Shown here one piece after another: positions 1 through 6,572 of a stretch of DNA of 13,948 bases. The notes below the pieces were generated by a model. It was not told where the DNA came from and ran no database searches. It worked only from the letters and a program-made list of their open reading frames with translations. The translations under genes were made by a program, and so were the position numbers. The stretch's first letter is position 1. Each line of letters begins with the position of its first letter. The stretch is from an uncultured Ruminococcus sp. (GTDB lineage Bacteria > Bacillota > Clostridia > Oscillospirales > Acutalibacteraceae): positions 1-13,948 of the forward strand of contig CACYDB010000028.1 of the NCBI GenBank assembly GCA_902773035.1, given 5' to 3'.

Positions 1-65
1 ACCGGTACGGTATCGCTACCGGCGGATTTTGAGTCCGCTACGTCTGCCAATTCCATCACACCGGC
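1..65 (-). tRNA. tRNA-Leu (anticodon CAA), 3' end cut by window start
   Basis: Read on the minus strand, the sequence starts with GCCGGTG (acceptor strand, from position 65). It continues through a D arm with TGGCAGA and then an anticodon stem GCGGA/TCCGC enclosing the loop CTCAAAA, which gives anticodon CAA (UUG codons). Next comes a long variable arm GGTA-GCGA-TACC. The long variable arm is the class II hallmark, and together with the CAA anticodon it identifies leucine. The T arm has just begun (ACCGGT) when the window ends, so about 20 bases, including the 3' acceptor strand, are missing. A well-formed promoter lies just upstream on the same strand. Confidence 0.95.
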
Positions 66-77
66 TTTTGCCAAACT

Positions 78-106
78 ATTATACAATAACCGTCCGCAAA
101 AATCAA
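78..106 (-). promoter_or_regulatory. Promoter of tRNA-Leu
   Basis: On the minus strand, TTGATT (106-101) and TATAAT (83-78) are separated by exactly 17 bases. Transcription would start within about ten bases of the tRNA 5' end at 65. It faces away from the promoter at 142-170, so the two form a divergent pair. Confidence 0.8.
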
Positions 107-141
107 GTATAAATATTTCACTACAAAATATATTCAACAGC

Positions 142-170
142 TTGATTGTTTTTGTGTATTATGATATAAT
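142..170 (+). promoter_or_regulatory. Sigma-A type promoter of the secreted Ig-like protein gene
   Basis: The -35 box TTGATT (142-147) and -10 box TATAAT (165-170) are 17 bases apart, with an extended -10 TG at 162-163 (TGATATAAT). The expected start site near 177 leaves a short leader before the ribosome binding site at 183-189. The in-frame TTG at 142 is this -35 box, so it cannot be the translation start. Confidence 0.85.
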
Positions 171-198
171 AATAAAAACTGTGAAAGGATTGGTATAT

Positions 199-1485
199 AT
201 GAAAAAGTTTATCAGTATTTGTCTGGCTTTAACTCTCTTATTATCTGTTTTTTGCTTTACCGCTTCGGCTAAAGATGAGTATACCGAAGAAGAGCTTAAC
301 AACTTAACAGACGCTTCCGAACTCCTCGGCGATGAAGATGATCCCGAAGATATGATTCAAAATAACGATTACGATGACGACGACGGAGATGATATTCCCG
401 ACGAGCTTCCCGATAACGCTGTTCAGGTTACTGTCAGTATTTTAGATGTTACTCCTAACCACATTGTCTATATGATAGATCAGGACTATATTACCGGGGA
501 TGAGGTCAAGGATACCTTCGTTACCATCAACGGAGTTAAGTATCAGTCGAGCTATATTTCTTCCTATGATGCCGCGGACGGTGTAGTTGATGAAGGTGTA
601 ATCGCCGAGGCTGAGTTTTCCGCAAATATCGGTGATATCGTCACGACTCATTTCATTATGATTGATGATACCGATATTGACGAAAAAGCTGAGGTCGAGG
701 AAGGTGAGGACGAGGTTCTCATCGACATTTGCGATGTTAATCACGCTGTATTCTACTATGTGAGCGACACTGATCCGCTTAAAAGCGCCGAGCTTACAGT
801 CGGCGGCAGGAAGGTAAGCTTTACTAAATGTAACTCTGAAAAATATAACGATGAATATGATATAGACAGTTTTGAGTACGGCTATGTTTATCAGGCAAAG
901 TACAAAACTACCTGTAACGCAATTGTTACCGCTACCGTCAAGACACAAAAGGGCTATACCTATACTCATACGGCAAAAGCCGTTGATACTAAGCCTAAAA
1001 TTTCTCTGGATCCGTTTACGGCGGGCGATACCGTGCTTTCAGGCTCAACAAGGGCGGAATCAACCGTAACGATCAAAGCCGGCGGCAAAACTTTCAAAAC
1101 TAAAGCTGACAAAAAAGGCAAATTCTCCAAGAAAATCATAGCCGTAAAAACCAATGGAAAAGTTATTGTTTCAGTTAAAACCACAACAAACAGCACAGCT
1201 TCAAAGACGTTGACTGTTAAGAAAACCGTCGGTAAAGCGACTATCAGCGGCAAGATTTCCAAATCAAGCAAAAAGCTTACTGTTAAGCTCACAAACGCTA
1301 AGGTCGGCGATATTGTAAAGGTTACCGTAGGTAATAAAAAGTATTCCGCAAAGGTCAAGAAAGCCGCCGCTTCAACAAGTGTTTCCGTTAAAATCAAAGG
1401 TCAGAAAAAAGGAGATAAAATCAGCGTTGTTTATACGGATAAGTTTAAAACCGTAAAAGCGTCGGTTAAGGGAAAAGTAAATTAA
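199..1485 (+). CDS. Secreted protein with four Ig-like modules, acidic N-terminal and lysine-rich C-terminal halves; function unknown
   Basis: The 428-residue product begins with a signal peptide (MKK, hydrophobic run to residue 20, AxA site TASA before Lys25), so it should be exported. Residues 26-72 are very acidic and low in complexity. Residues 75-155 and 172-262 look like two diverged copies of one beta-rich unit: each opens with a V-x-I-x-D-V/C-D-V-like strand, then has a TINGVKY or TVGGRKV hairpin and a closing strand. Residues 266-342 resemble bacterial Ig modules (SGSTRAESTVTIKAGGK), and 346-428 is a second lysine-rich copy. No LPXTG motif or C-terminal membrane anchor is visible. 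ATG 199 is chosen because GAAAGGA at 183-189 sits nine bases upstream and the promoter lies at 142-170. I do not recognise a specific function. A cell-surface or wall-associated role is an inference from the signal peptide and Ig-like modules. Confidence 0.85.
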   Translation: MKKFISICLALTLLLSVFCFTASAKDEYTEEELNNLTDASELLGDEDDPEDMIQNNDYDDDDGDDIPDELPDNAVQVTVSILDVTPNHIVYMIDQDYITGDEVKDTFVTINGVKYQSSYISSYDAADGVVDEGVIAEAEFSANIGDIVTTHFIMIDDTDIDEKAEVEEGEDEVLIDICDVNHAVFYYVSDTDPLKSAELTVGGRKVSFTKCNSEKYNDEYDIDSFEYGYVYQAKYKTTCNAIVTATVKTQKGYTYTHTAKAVDTKPKISLDPFTAGDTVLSGSTRAESTVTIKAGGKTFKTKADKKGKFSKKIIAVKTNGKVIVSVKTTTNSTASKTLTVKKTVGKATISGKISKSSKKLTVKLTNAKVGDIVKVTVGNKKYSAKVKKAAASTSVSVKIKGQKKGDKISVVYTDKFKTVKASVKGKVN

Positions 1486-1510
1486 TCAGTCAAAAGTTTA
1501 ATATTTCACA

Positions 1511-1538
1511 AAAAACCGGCTCTTTTGAGTCGGTTTTT
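1511..1538 (+). terminator. Rho-independent terminator after the Ig-like protein gene
   Basis: AAAAACCGGCTC (1511-1522) pairs with GAGTCGGTTTTT (1527-1538) around a TTTT loop: 12 pairs including one G-U. The 3' side runs into a T-rich stretch. The A-tract on the 5' side could also let it act on the opposite strand. Confidence 0.9.
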
Positions 1539-1563
1539 CTTCTTTAACGATACAGCAAAACCA

Positions 1564-1592
1564 TTGCATATTTTACCGAAATTTGATACAAT
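1564..1592 (+). promoter_or_regulatory. Promoter of pyrB
   Basis: TTGCAT (1564-1569), a 17-base spacer and TACAAT (1587-1592), with extended -10 TG at 1584-1585. The remaining leader before ATG 1636 is only about 35 bases, too short for a PyrR-type attenuator, and no hairpin is seen in it. Confidence 0.75.
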
Positions 1593-1635
1593 GAAAAAAA
1601 TCAGGAAAAATAAGCTAATGTCAGGATGATTATTT

Positions 1636-2721
1636 ATGAAGCACAAGAACCTTATTGACCTCGAATATCTCACAAAAGAAGAACTCAAACAGATAATTAA
1701 CCTCGCGGGCGTAATCAAGTCCAAGCCCGAGGTTTACAAACGCGCCTGTGACGGCAAGATTATGGCGACTCTGTTCTATGAGCCGTCAACAAGAACTCAA
1801 ATGTCGTTCCAGACCGCTATGATGAGGCTCGGCGGAAAGGTCATCGGCTTTGATAACCCGATGAATTCATCAGTCGCCAAGGGCGAGAACCTCAAGGATA
1901 CCGTACTTATGGTCAGCGGTTACGCCGATATTATCGCTATGCGACATCCTGCCGAGGGCTCGGTAAAGGCGGCTTCGCTATACGCGAATGTTCCCGTGAT
2001 CAACTGCGGAGACGGCGGACATTTTCATCCGACACAGACTCTCACCGACGTCGTAACCCTCTACTATGAGAAGGGTAGACTTGACAACCTCACAATCGGC
2101 TTGTGCGGAGATCTTTTAAACGGAAGAACTGTTCATTCTCTCATCAAGACAATGAGCCATTTTAAGAACAACAGCTTTGTTCTTATTTCTACAAAAGAAT
2201 TATCCGTTCCTCAGTATATCAAGGATATTATGGAGAAGGCGGGCTGTCCTTATACCGAAAAGGATAACCTCAAGGACGCTATTGCCGAGCTGGATGTTCT
2301 CTATATGACTCGTATTCAGCGCGAGCGTTTCAGCTCCGAGGAGGAATATGAGAAGCAAAAGGGTGTATTTGTGCTTGACGAGGAAAAGATGATGCTCGCA
2401 AAGGATGATATGGTAATTCTTCATCCGCTTCCGAGGGTCGATGAGATCGCTATTGAGGTTGACGACGATCCCCGAGCGTGCTATTTCAAGCAGGCTGAGT
2501 ACGGAATGTACAGTCGCATGGCTCTTATCGTGCTTCTACTCAGACAGGAAAACTCATTCTCCTTCGACACGCCCGACCCGATTATCGACCCGTCTCATAA
2601 ATGCGACAATGAAAAGTGTATCACCAACGATCCGCAGCAGTATTATCTGCCTCATAATTTTTACAAAAAAGACGGTGAGCTTCGCTGCGATTACTGCGAT
2701 TATTTTGTTTCAAAAAGATAG
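1636..2721 (+). CDS. pyrB: Aspartate carbamoyltransferase catalytic chain with fused PyrI-like zinc tail
   Basis: Joins carbamoyl phosphate and aspartate to carbamoyl aspartate, the first committed step of pyrimidine synthesis, in the cytoplasm. The catalytic part spans residues 1-305. It shows the carbamoyl-phosphate motif STRT (51-54), the SSVAKGE loop lent by the neighbouring subunit (78-84), MRHP (102-105), HPTQTLTD (131-138), NGRTVHS (162-168), TRIQRERF (225-232) and HPLPRVDEI (263-271). The protein has 361 residues, about 50 more than a usual PyrB. The extra tail (306-361) has Cys323-x4-Cys328-x22-Cys351-x2-Cys354, nearly the spacing of the zinc domain of E. coli PyrI. The nucleotide-binding half of PyrI is absent and no pyrI follows. 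AGGA at 1623-1626 supports ATG 1636. The gene stands alone between its own promoter and terminator, outside any pyr operon. Confidence 0.95.
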   Translation: MKHKNLIDLEYLTKEELKQIINLAGVIKSKPEVYKRACDGKIMATLFYEPSTRTQMSFQTAMMRLGGKVIGFDNPMNSSVAKGENLKDTVLMVSGYADIIAMRHPAEGSVKAASLYANVPVINCGDGGHFHPTQTLTDVVTLYYEKGRLDNLTIGLCGDLLNGRTVHSLIKTMSHFKNNSFVLISTKELSVPQYIKDIMEKAGCPYTEKDNLKDAIAELDVLYMTRIQRERFSSEEEYEKQKGVFVLDEEKMMLAKDDMVILHPLPRVDEIAIEVDDDPRACYFKQAEYGMYSRMALIVLLLRQENSFSFDTPDPIIDPSHKCDNEKCITNDPQQYYLPHNFYKKDGELRCDYCDYFVSKR

Positions 2722-2745
2722 CTCGCGGCTTAACCAAAACATTTT

Positions 2746-2781
2746 GCCCGACAGTATCCTTTCATCAGGATATTGTCGGGC
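2746..2781 (+). terminator. Rho-independent terminator after pyrB
   Basis: A 15-pair stem (2746-2760 with 2767-2781, one G-U) with core GCCCGACA/TGTCGGGC closes a six-base loop TTCATC. It is followed by the T-rich TGTTGTTTT. Confidence 0.9.
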
Positions 2782-2846
2782 TGTTGTTTTATCAAGGGCG
2801 AGCGAAAATCAATAAAATTTACCTGAATTGAGGTGATTTTTTTGGC

Positions 2847-2875
2847 TTGTAAAAACGCATTCTCTATGATAAAAT
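2847..2875 (+). promoter_or_regulatory. Promoter of the secreted phosphoesterase pair
   Basis: TTGTAA (2847-2852), 17 bases, TAAAAT (2870-2875), with extended -10 TG at 2867-2868. It lies 54 bases before ATG 2930, just after the pyrB terminator. Confidence 0.75.
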
Positions 2876-2929
2876 ATATTAAATATTGGTAAGATGGATT
2901 TTTACGATATGAGTGAAAGGATTAAAACT

Positions 2930-4270
2930 ATGAAGCTTGGTCAGAGAGCGGTCGCTCTTTTTATCATTCTTTCTATGCTTTTTATACTCTGCGTCGGCGT
3001 AACCTCCGCATTTGCGGCAGGTTCAGGCGTGGACGGTCTTTTCGCGTTTGATAATGACGATAAAAACGCTCAGGGGCTGCACCTCAGCTCTGACGTGACC
3101 AGACGTAACTGTGAGCTTCTATGCTCCGAAACTGAACTCGGCAGACGGAATACAGTCCGTTTTGTCAGCCTCGCTTTGTCCGATATTCTTAAAAACGCCG
3201 ATGATTACGGCTATATGCTCTATACAGTTGACACGTCTCCGTCAATCAGCTCTCCCGCGGAGCTCAATAAAAATCTTGACGAGTATCTCCCCGATACTCC
3301 TAACGCGGTGTACAGCTGTAAGAATACGGTCAGCAGGGATTTTACCGACGGCTACGGCAATAATGTCTTTGAAAACGGCAAAGAGGGCTATACGCGCTAT
3401 AAATACATAACTCTTACGGTCAACAATGTTCCGACGGATAAATACCTTGTAGCGCGATTCTTTGTAAAGCTCGACGGCGAATATCATTACGCGACCTATA
3501 ATTCAAGCTATAAAGCCTGCGTTTACTCCGCGAACTGTTATTTTCAGACGCTTCAGCCGAAGGTTGAGCTTATCGGTCACAGAGGCGCTATGGATATGGC
3601 TCCGCAGGATACGCTTGTAGCCTTTCAGGAGGCCGCGGATATCGGTTATCCCAGCGTTGAGGCTGATTTCTGGGTTTCGGAAAGCGGCGATCTGCTCGTG
3701 CTTCACGATCAGTTTCTGTGGTTCTGCGACGCGCCCACTGTGGATATTAAGAAAGTGTCCGCTGAGTCAAGATTTAAATATCCTATCCGTCACGGAGCGA
3801 ATCCTCAGAATTACGAAACGCAGTACATTCCGACCGTTGAGGAGCTGATTGAAAAGGTTTCGTCCCTTGACCTCACGCTATATCTTCATATCAAGGACGC
3901 GGATACCTCCGACGCGGTTTTCAGCAGAGTTATTGCAACTCTCAAACGCTACAATCAGTTTAATAAAACAGTTTTTGTAACCTCGTCAAAAAGATGTATA
4001 CAGCGGCTCTCGGGTCACGGCTGCAGGATGTGTTTTCTTGTTCCCGAGCCTGACGCATACAGCGTAGATTCCGCGATTGATCTTTGCCGGAAGACTAAAG
4101 CCACAAGGCTTATGGTGCGATATTTCGGCGGCTATCCTACCGACGCTCAAATTAAAAGAGCTCACAGCCTCGGAATAAAAATCGGCGTTTACGACGCGTT
4201 TTTAAGATTTGATATTTCAAATCTCGTCAAACGTGACATTGATTTTCTTATGTTAAACAAATGGAAGTAG
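2930..4270 (+). CDS. Secreted divergent glycerophosphodiester phosphodiesterase (GDPD) family protein
   Basis: GDPD enzymes hydrolyse glycerophosphodiesters to glycerol 3-phosphate and an alcohol. The 446-residue product has a signal peptide (hydrophobic 7-26, cleavage near SAFAA, residues 26-30) and an N-terminal domain (about 35-208) that I do not recognise. A C-terminal GDPD barrel follows: HRG (217-219), E244/D246, HD (259-260) and the family-typical IPTVEEL (300-306). Two conserved spots deviate: the usual PENT is PQDT (225-228), and the strand that normally supplies a metal-binding glutamate (IEIK) reads LHIK, with His320. Activity is therefore likely but not certain. ATG 2930 is preferred over in-frame ATGs at 2894 and 2909 because AAAGGA (2916-2921) lies eight bases upstream and the signal peptide starts cleanly there. 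The next gene begins four bases after the stop, so the two are co-transcribed. Confidence 0.85.
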   Translation: MKLGQRAVALFIILSMLFILCVGVTSAFAAGSGVDGLFAFDNDDKNAQGLHLSSDVTRRNCELLCSETELGRRNTVRFVSLALSDILKNADDYGYMLYTVDTSPSISSPAELNKNLDEYLPDTPNAVYSCKNTVSRDFTDGYGNNVFENGKEGYTRYKYITLTVNNVPTDKYLVARFFVKLDGEYHYATYNSSYKACVYSANCYFQTLQPKVELIGHRGAMDMAPQDTLVAFQEAADIGYPSVEADFWVSESGDLLVLHDQFLWFCDAPTVDIKKVSAESRFKYPIRHGANPQNYETQYIPTVEELIEKVSSLDLTLYLHIKDADTSDAVFSRVIATLKRYNQFNKTVFVTSSKRCIQRLSGHGCRMCFLVPEPDAYSVDSAIDLCRKTKATRLMVRYFGGYPTDAQIKRAHSLGIKIGVYDAFLRFDISNLVKRDIDFLMLNKWK

Positions 4271-4274
4271 TATT

Positions 4275-6356
4275 ATGAAAAGATATATCTCAATTTTATT
4301 GACAATTTTACTGATTTCCTCAATCGCCATACTGCCCGGCGCGTGCATCAACGCCGCTGAGGCTGGCATTGACTACAGCTTTTCTAAGTCTGACAAAGGC
4401 TTTGCGGAGGGTATGATAAAGCTTACGGCAGATGAAGGAACCTACTGGCTCTACTGGGCTGACGATACAAAGGCTCTCGACGGCTATACAGAGCTGTGCT
4501 CGCTGACCTTTGAGTCACGTCAGACTCTCGAGCATAAGATGTATGAGCGAGCCGCTATTCCCGTTGACGCAAAGAAGCTTATCGCTGTCAAGTCCGATAA
4601 AGAGCCCGAGGATAAGACTGTTAAATCCGCTGAGTTTGTCTATGATATTCCCGAGAGCAGACTGCTTGCTCATACAGACGATGACCTGCGTTACCGTTTT
4701 GCTTCATATTCGGATTTACATATAGACAGCACCAAGGATTCCTACAAATATGATGAGCTCCACTGGCAGAAGGCTCTCGAAACCGCTAAGGCGAGAAAAA
4801 CCGATTTTATCGCTATGTCAGGCGATTATGTCAACAATAACACAATTTCGGAAGGAATTTCCGTCAGCGAGTGGCGTACTTATCAGAGGATTCTCGCCGA
4901 GTCCAACTATACAAATCCCGTTTATGAGGGTATCGGCAACCACGAGGTAAGACAGAATTACGTTACGGGTACCGAAGAATTCATTAAGGGTACAGGCTTG
5001 GAGGGCAGTAACGGTACCGCGACTAAGGGATGGTTTGAAAAAACTCTCGGCGGCGACCATTTCCTGTTTATGTCAATGGAAAAGGGCTTTAACCCGACAA
5101 GAAAGGTTGACCAGTTCTCCAACGAACAGCTTAACTGGCTTGAAAACAGGCTTAATAAGTATAAGGGCGACGGCAACAATATCTACGTTATAGAGCACGC
5201 GCTTTTCTATAAATACGGCGCGGGCGACAGAACTGACGACGAGCCTTACTATTCCTTGCCGCTTCATGAGAAGGTTGAGTCAACTCAGAAGCTGAAATCT
5301 ATTTTACAGGACCACAAGGATGTAATCTTTATCACAGGTCATACTCACATCGCTTTTTCCGAGCAGTACAACTTCTCCGACAACGGCGGCACCTCCGCGC
5401 AGATGATTCATAACAGCTCGGTCGGCGGCGTAAGACATATTGTTAACAACGCTTTGAAAAGCGATTACAAAAAGGATATTACAGAGGGATATATCGTAGA
5501 CGTTTATGACGACGCGATCCTGTTCAACGGCGCTAACCTCTACTACAACGAATACGATCCCAACTGTTGTTATATTATCAAGCCCTCAAATCGCTTTACG
5601 GGCGGTACCGCGGTTACCAAATGGGAAGCTGAGGAAAAGGTTCCCGACTATCTCTATGAGATCGGCAACGTAAAGCAGGACAGCGATATCAGCGTTTCCG
5701 ACGTTACCTTACTCCAGAGGTATCTTGTGAATTACGAAAAGCTCAATCCTCAGCAGCTTATTAACGCCGACGCTAACGGCGACGGCAAAATCAATATCTG
5801 CGACGCGACTCATATCCAGAAGTTTATCGCTCAAAAGCTTGACCGTCTTATATCGGAAGAAAAGCAGGCTCAGCTGGATAAGGAGTTTCCCGATAAAGCC
5901 CGCGAGATGTTGAAGCTTTATTACAGATATTCCTCCTATGACAGTTATCAGAATGTTAAGAGAACGCTTAACGAGGACTTTGACCTTGACTATCTCAAGG
6001 GAGCCGTAGCGGTTTTCGCGGGCGCTGTTGACTGTGATAACATAGATAAGCCCGAGTCTACCACCGTTTATTTCGAGAACACAATGGGCTGGAAGGACGT
6101 CTACGCTTATAACTGGGGAGAGGGCAATACAGGCAATACCGCCGAAATGCCCGGACATAAGCTCAGCTCCGTAGGCAAGAGTGAGAAAGGCAATAAAATC
6201 TACAAGTATACGATTCCCGATTTGAAGTACAATTGGTTTATCTTTACCGACGGTACCGTAAAGACTAAGAACATCAGATTCTATTCGGGTAATGTGTGCT
6301 ACTATATCTCGGACGAGACGAAATTTAAGGTCGGTTCGTATAAATACAGTGAGTAA
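4275..6356 (+). CDS. Secreted calcineurin-type metallophosphoesterase with internal dockerin and probable CBM26-like domain
   Basis: The 693-residue product has a signal peptide (hydrophobic 5-22, cleavage near 28-30). A beta-sandwich-like segment (about 31-130), as in purple-acid-phosphatase relatives, is followed by a calcineurin-like domain (138-425). Its metal ligands are SDLH (D147, H149), SGD (D184), GNHE (N222, H223), EHALF (H308) and GHTH (H356, H358). Residues 461-525 form a type I dockerin. Its second calcium loop is perfect (DANGDGKINICD, 499-510); its first (465-476) is degenerate, with Lys at loop position 3. Residues 596-690 (VYFENTMGW, YAYNWGEG, MPGHKL, FIFTDG) resemble CBM26 starch-binding modules. 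The enzyme probably releases phosphate from an extracellular phosphoester while docked on a cohesin scaffold; the exact substrate is not evident. The ribosome binding site GGAAG (4263-4267) lies inside the last codons of the upstream GDPD gene. Confidence 0.88.
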   Translation: MKRYISILLTILLISSIAILPGACINAAEAGIDYSFSKSDKGFAEGMIKLTADEGTYWLYWADDTKALDGYTELCSLTFESRQTLEHKMYERAAIPVDAKKLIAVKSDKEPEDKTVKSAEFVYDIPESRLLAHTDDDLRYRFASYSDLHIDSTKDSYKYDELHWQKALETAKARKTDFIAMSGDYVNNNTISEGISVSEWRTYQRILAESNYTNPVYEGIGNHEVRQNYVTGTEEFIKGTGLEGSNGTATKGWFEKTLGGDHFLFMSMEKGFNPTRKVDQFSNEQLNWLENRLNKYKGDGNNIYVIEHALFYKYGAGDRTDDEPYYSLPLHEKVESTQKLKSILQDHKDVIFITGHTHIAFSEQYNFSDNGGTSAQMIHNSSVGGVRHIVNNALKSDYKKDITEGYIVDVYDDAILFNGANLYYNEYDPNCCYIIKPSNRFTGGTAVTKWEAEEKVPDYLYEIGNVKQDSDISVSDVTLLQRYLVNYEKLNPQQLINADANGDGKINICDATHIQKFIAQKLDRLISEEKQAQLDKEFPDKAREMLKLYYRYSSYDSYQNVKRTLNEDFDLDYLKGAVAVFAGAVDCDNIDKPESTTVYFENTMGWKDVYAYNWGEGNTGNTAEMPGHKLSSVGKSEKGNKIYKYTIPDLKYNWFIFTDGTVKTKNIRFYSGNVCYYISDETKFKVGSYKYSE

Positions 6357-6361
6357 ATCTT

Positions 6362-6392
6362 TCAGGCAGAGTTTTCTCTGCCTGATTTTTTT
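6362..6392 (+). terminator. Rho-independent terminator after the phosphoesterase pair
   Basis: TCAGGCAGAG (6362-6371) pairs perfectly with CTCTGCCTGA (6376-6385) around a TTTT loop, and seven Ts follow. Confidence 0.95.
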
Positions 6393-6525
6393 ATTTGGCA
6401 GGAAAGTACAACAGACTGTGTTGAGATATTGTATAAAAAATTCAGCGATACAGCTATATTTTTAAGTAATGCTCCGAAAGTGATTTTAATTCTTTTATAA
6501 TATTATTCCGAGCGTGTTTTTATAT

Positions 6526-6531
6526 TATAAT
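6526..6531 (+). promoter_or_regulatory. Probable -10 element of the purine operon, without a clear -35
   Basis: TATAAT at 6526-6531 is well placed for purC (ribosome binding site at 6560, ATG at 6573). No TTG-type -35 occurs 16-18 bases upstream (best TTATTC, 6503-6508), unlike the other promoters here. A second TATAAT lies at 6496-6501, also without a good -35. The stretch 6393-6572 is AT-rich with no gene and no riboswitch that I can recognise. It has a 12-base palindrome AAAAATATTTTT at 6541-6552. Confidence 0.45.
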
Positions 6532-6572
6532 GGTAAACGTAAAAATATTTTTATCTCGTGGAGGTATTTATT

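Noticed and set aside
142..198. TTG at 142 as the start of the Ig-like secreted protein
   Set aside because: That TTG is part of the -35 box. The added 19 residues would precede the signal peptide and lie upstream of the likely transcript start.
4332..4350. Lipobox-like PGAC in the phosphoesterase signal peptide
   Set aside because: Proline stands at -3 where lipoproteins have Leu/Val/Ile, and good signal peptidase I sites (NAA, AEA) follow. Secretion as a free docked protein fits the dockerin better.
6468..6515. CCGAAAG and CCGAGCG as Bacillus-type PurR boxes
   Set aside because: The flanks fit the AWWWCCGAACWWT consensus poorly, and the copies are direct repeats 34 bases apart, not the inverted pair with 16-17 bases known for PurR. 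The motif is kept only as an observation.
6393..6572. Guanine or other purine riboswitch before purC
   Set aside because: I see no three-way-junction core such as the purine riboswitch loop sequences, and no terminator/antiterminator pair between 6393 and the ribosome binding site.
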